45,735 nucleotides of DNA from Lichtheimia corymbifera B2541 (lineage: Eukaryota; Mucoromycota; Mucoromycetes; Mucorales; Lichtheimiaceae). Shown one piece after another: positions 45,518-45,735 of the stretch. Position 1 is the first letter of the stretch. Each line of letters starts with the position of its first letter. The notes under the pieces were generated by a model that worked only from the letters and a program-made list of their open reading frames with translations, was not told where the DNA came from and made no database searches. The translations under genes were made by a program, and so were the position numbers. The stretch is from positions 1 to 45,735 of the forward strand of contig JNEU01001034.1 of assembly GCA_000697475.1 (NCBI GenBank), in the 5' to 3' direction.

Positions 45518-45735
45518 TCAGTATATGCAAAAACACAAAGGTGCGTGTACCTCTAAACTTTACAATGAAACGTGCGCTCTTCAATCGAACAAAGTTGCTC
45601 GTCGGGGCGAAGCGCACCTTGGGTGCAAGTTTCACGATCGTCGTGGCCATTCTCAGATTCACTCAATGTCACCACCAGCCAAAGTTGAAAAAAAAATTCA
45701 AGAGGTCGACCCACGATCCACTTTGGCTGGTGGTG

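Larger units (their letters stand above)
44487..45735. repeat. Palindrome of over 1.2 kb centred near 45111, cut by the window edge
   Basis: The segment from 44487 to 45111 is mirrored as reverse complement from 45111 to the window end, closely at the outer parts and with more divergence near the centre. It contains the smaller hairpins centred near 44522, 44782, 45440 and about 45700, so it is a palindrome made of palindromes. The right limit is unknown. Confidence 0.8.

Noticed and set aside
43055..45735. CRISPR-like array
   Set aside because: Units are long, alternate in orientation and have no short unique spacers between identical short repeats; the genome is eukaryotic.

Overview
The window looks like nuclear DNA of a filamentous fungus, most likely an early-diverging one (Mucoromycota, probably Mucorales). 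I infer this from many short GT-AG introns (about 50-80 nt), CT-rich leaders before start codons, and the gene set: a SAC7-type RhoGAP, PER1, an ERT1/AcuK zinc-cluster factor, AIM32, a forkhead-FHA factor, SEC2 and a HET-domain gene. The genus cannot be fixed from the sequence. All gene models were spliced by hand; each listed model keeps one open frame across every intron.

Layout. 1-6.5 kb is repeat-rich: a degenerate tandem array, a repeat body, and a tandem duplication of a small zinc-knuckle (Gag-like) gene whose second copy is broken. 6.6-15.9 kb is one very large gene for a protein of about 3,027 residues with paired calponin-homology domains, a long spectrin-like coiled rod and a C-terminal GAS2/GAR domain, which is a spectraplakin-like layout. 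16.3-22.2 kb carries four minus-strand genes: a GPI-anchor candidate, a membrane-anchored RhoGAP lacking its arginine finger, PER1 and ERT1. AIM32 lies at 23.3-24.3 kb on the plus strand.

24.5-31.9 kb is a gene-poor accessory stretch holding a small secreted cysteine-rich protein and a HET-domain gene. It ends in a decayed second copy of AIM32, so the stretch is bracketed by an intact and a ruined copy of one gene. 32.6-40.3 kb returns to ordinary genes: a gamma-glutamyltransferase with 14 exons including a 10-nt micro-exon, then on the minus strand NC2-beta/DR1 (with a GC-AG intron), the FHA-forkhead factor and SEC2.

41.2-43.1 kb is an inverted copy of the left-end repeat (about 0.7-2.5 kb), so the gene block is flanked by inverted repeats of about 1.9 kb. 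43.1 kb to the window end is a ladder of palindromes built from one unit in alternating orientation, including a 77-bp spacer found in both orientations.

The genes do not form one pathway. Themes that recur are the cell cortex and secretion (spectraplakin-like linker, RhoGAP, SEC2, PER1, GPI protein), glutathione and redox (GGT, AIM32) and transcription (ERT1, DR1, forkhead).
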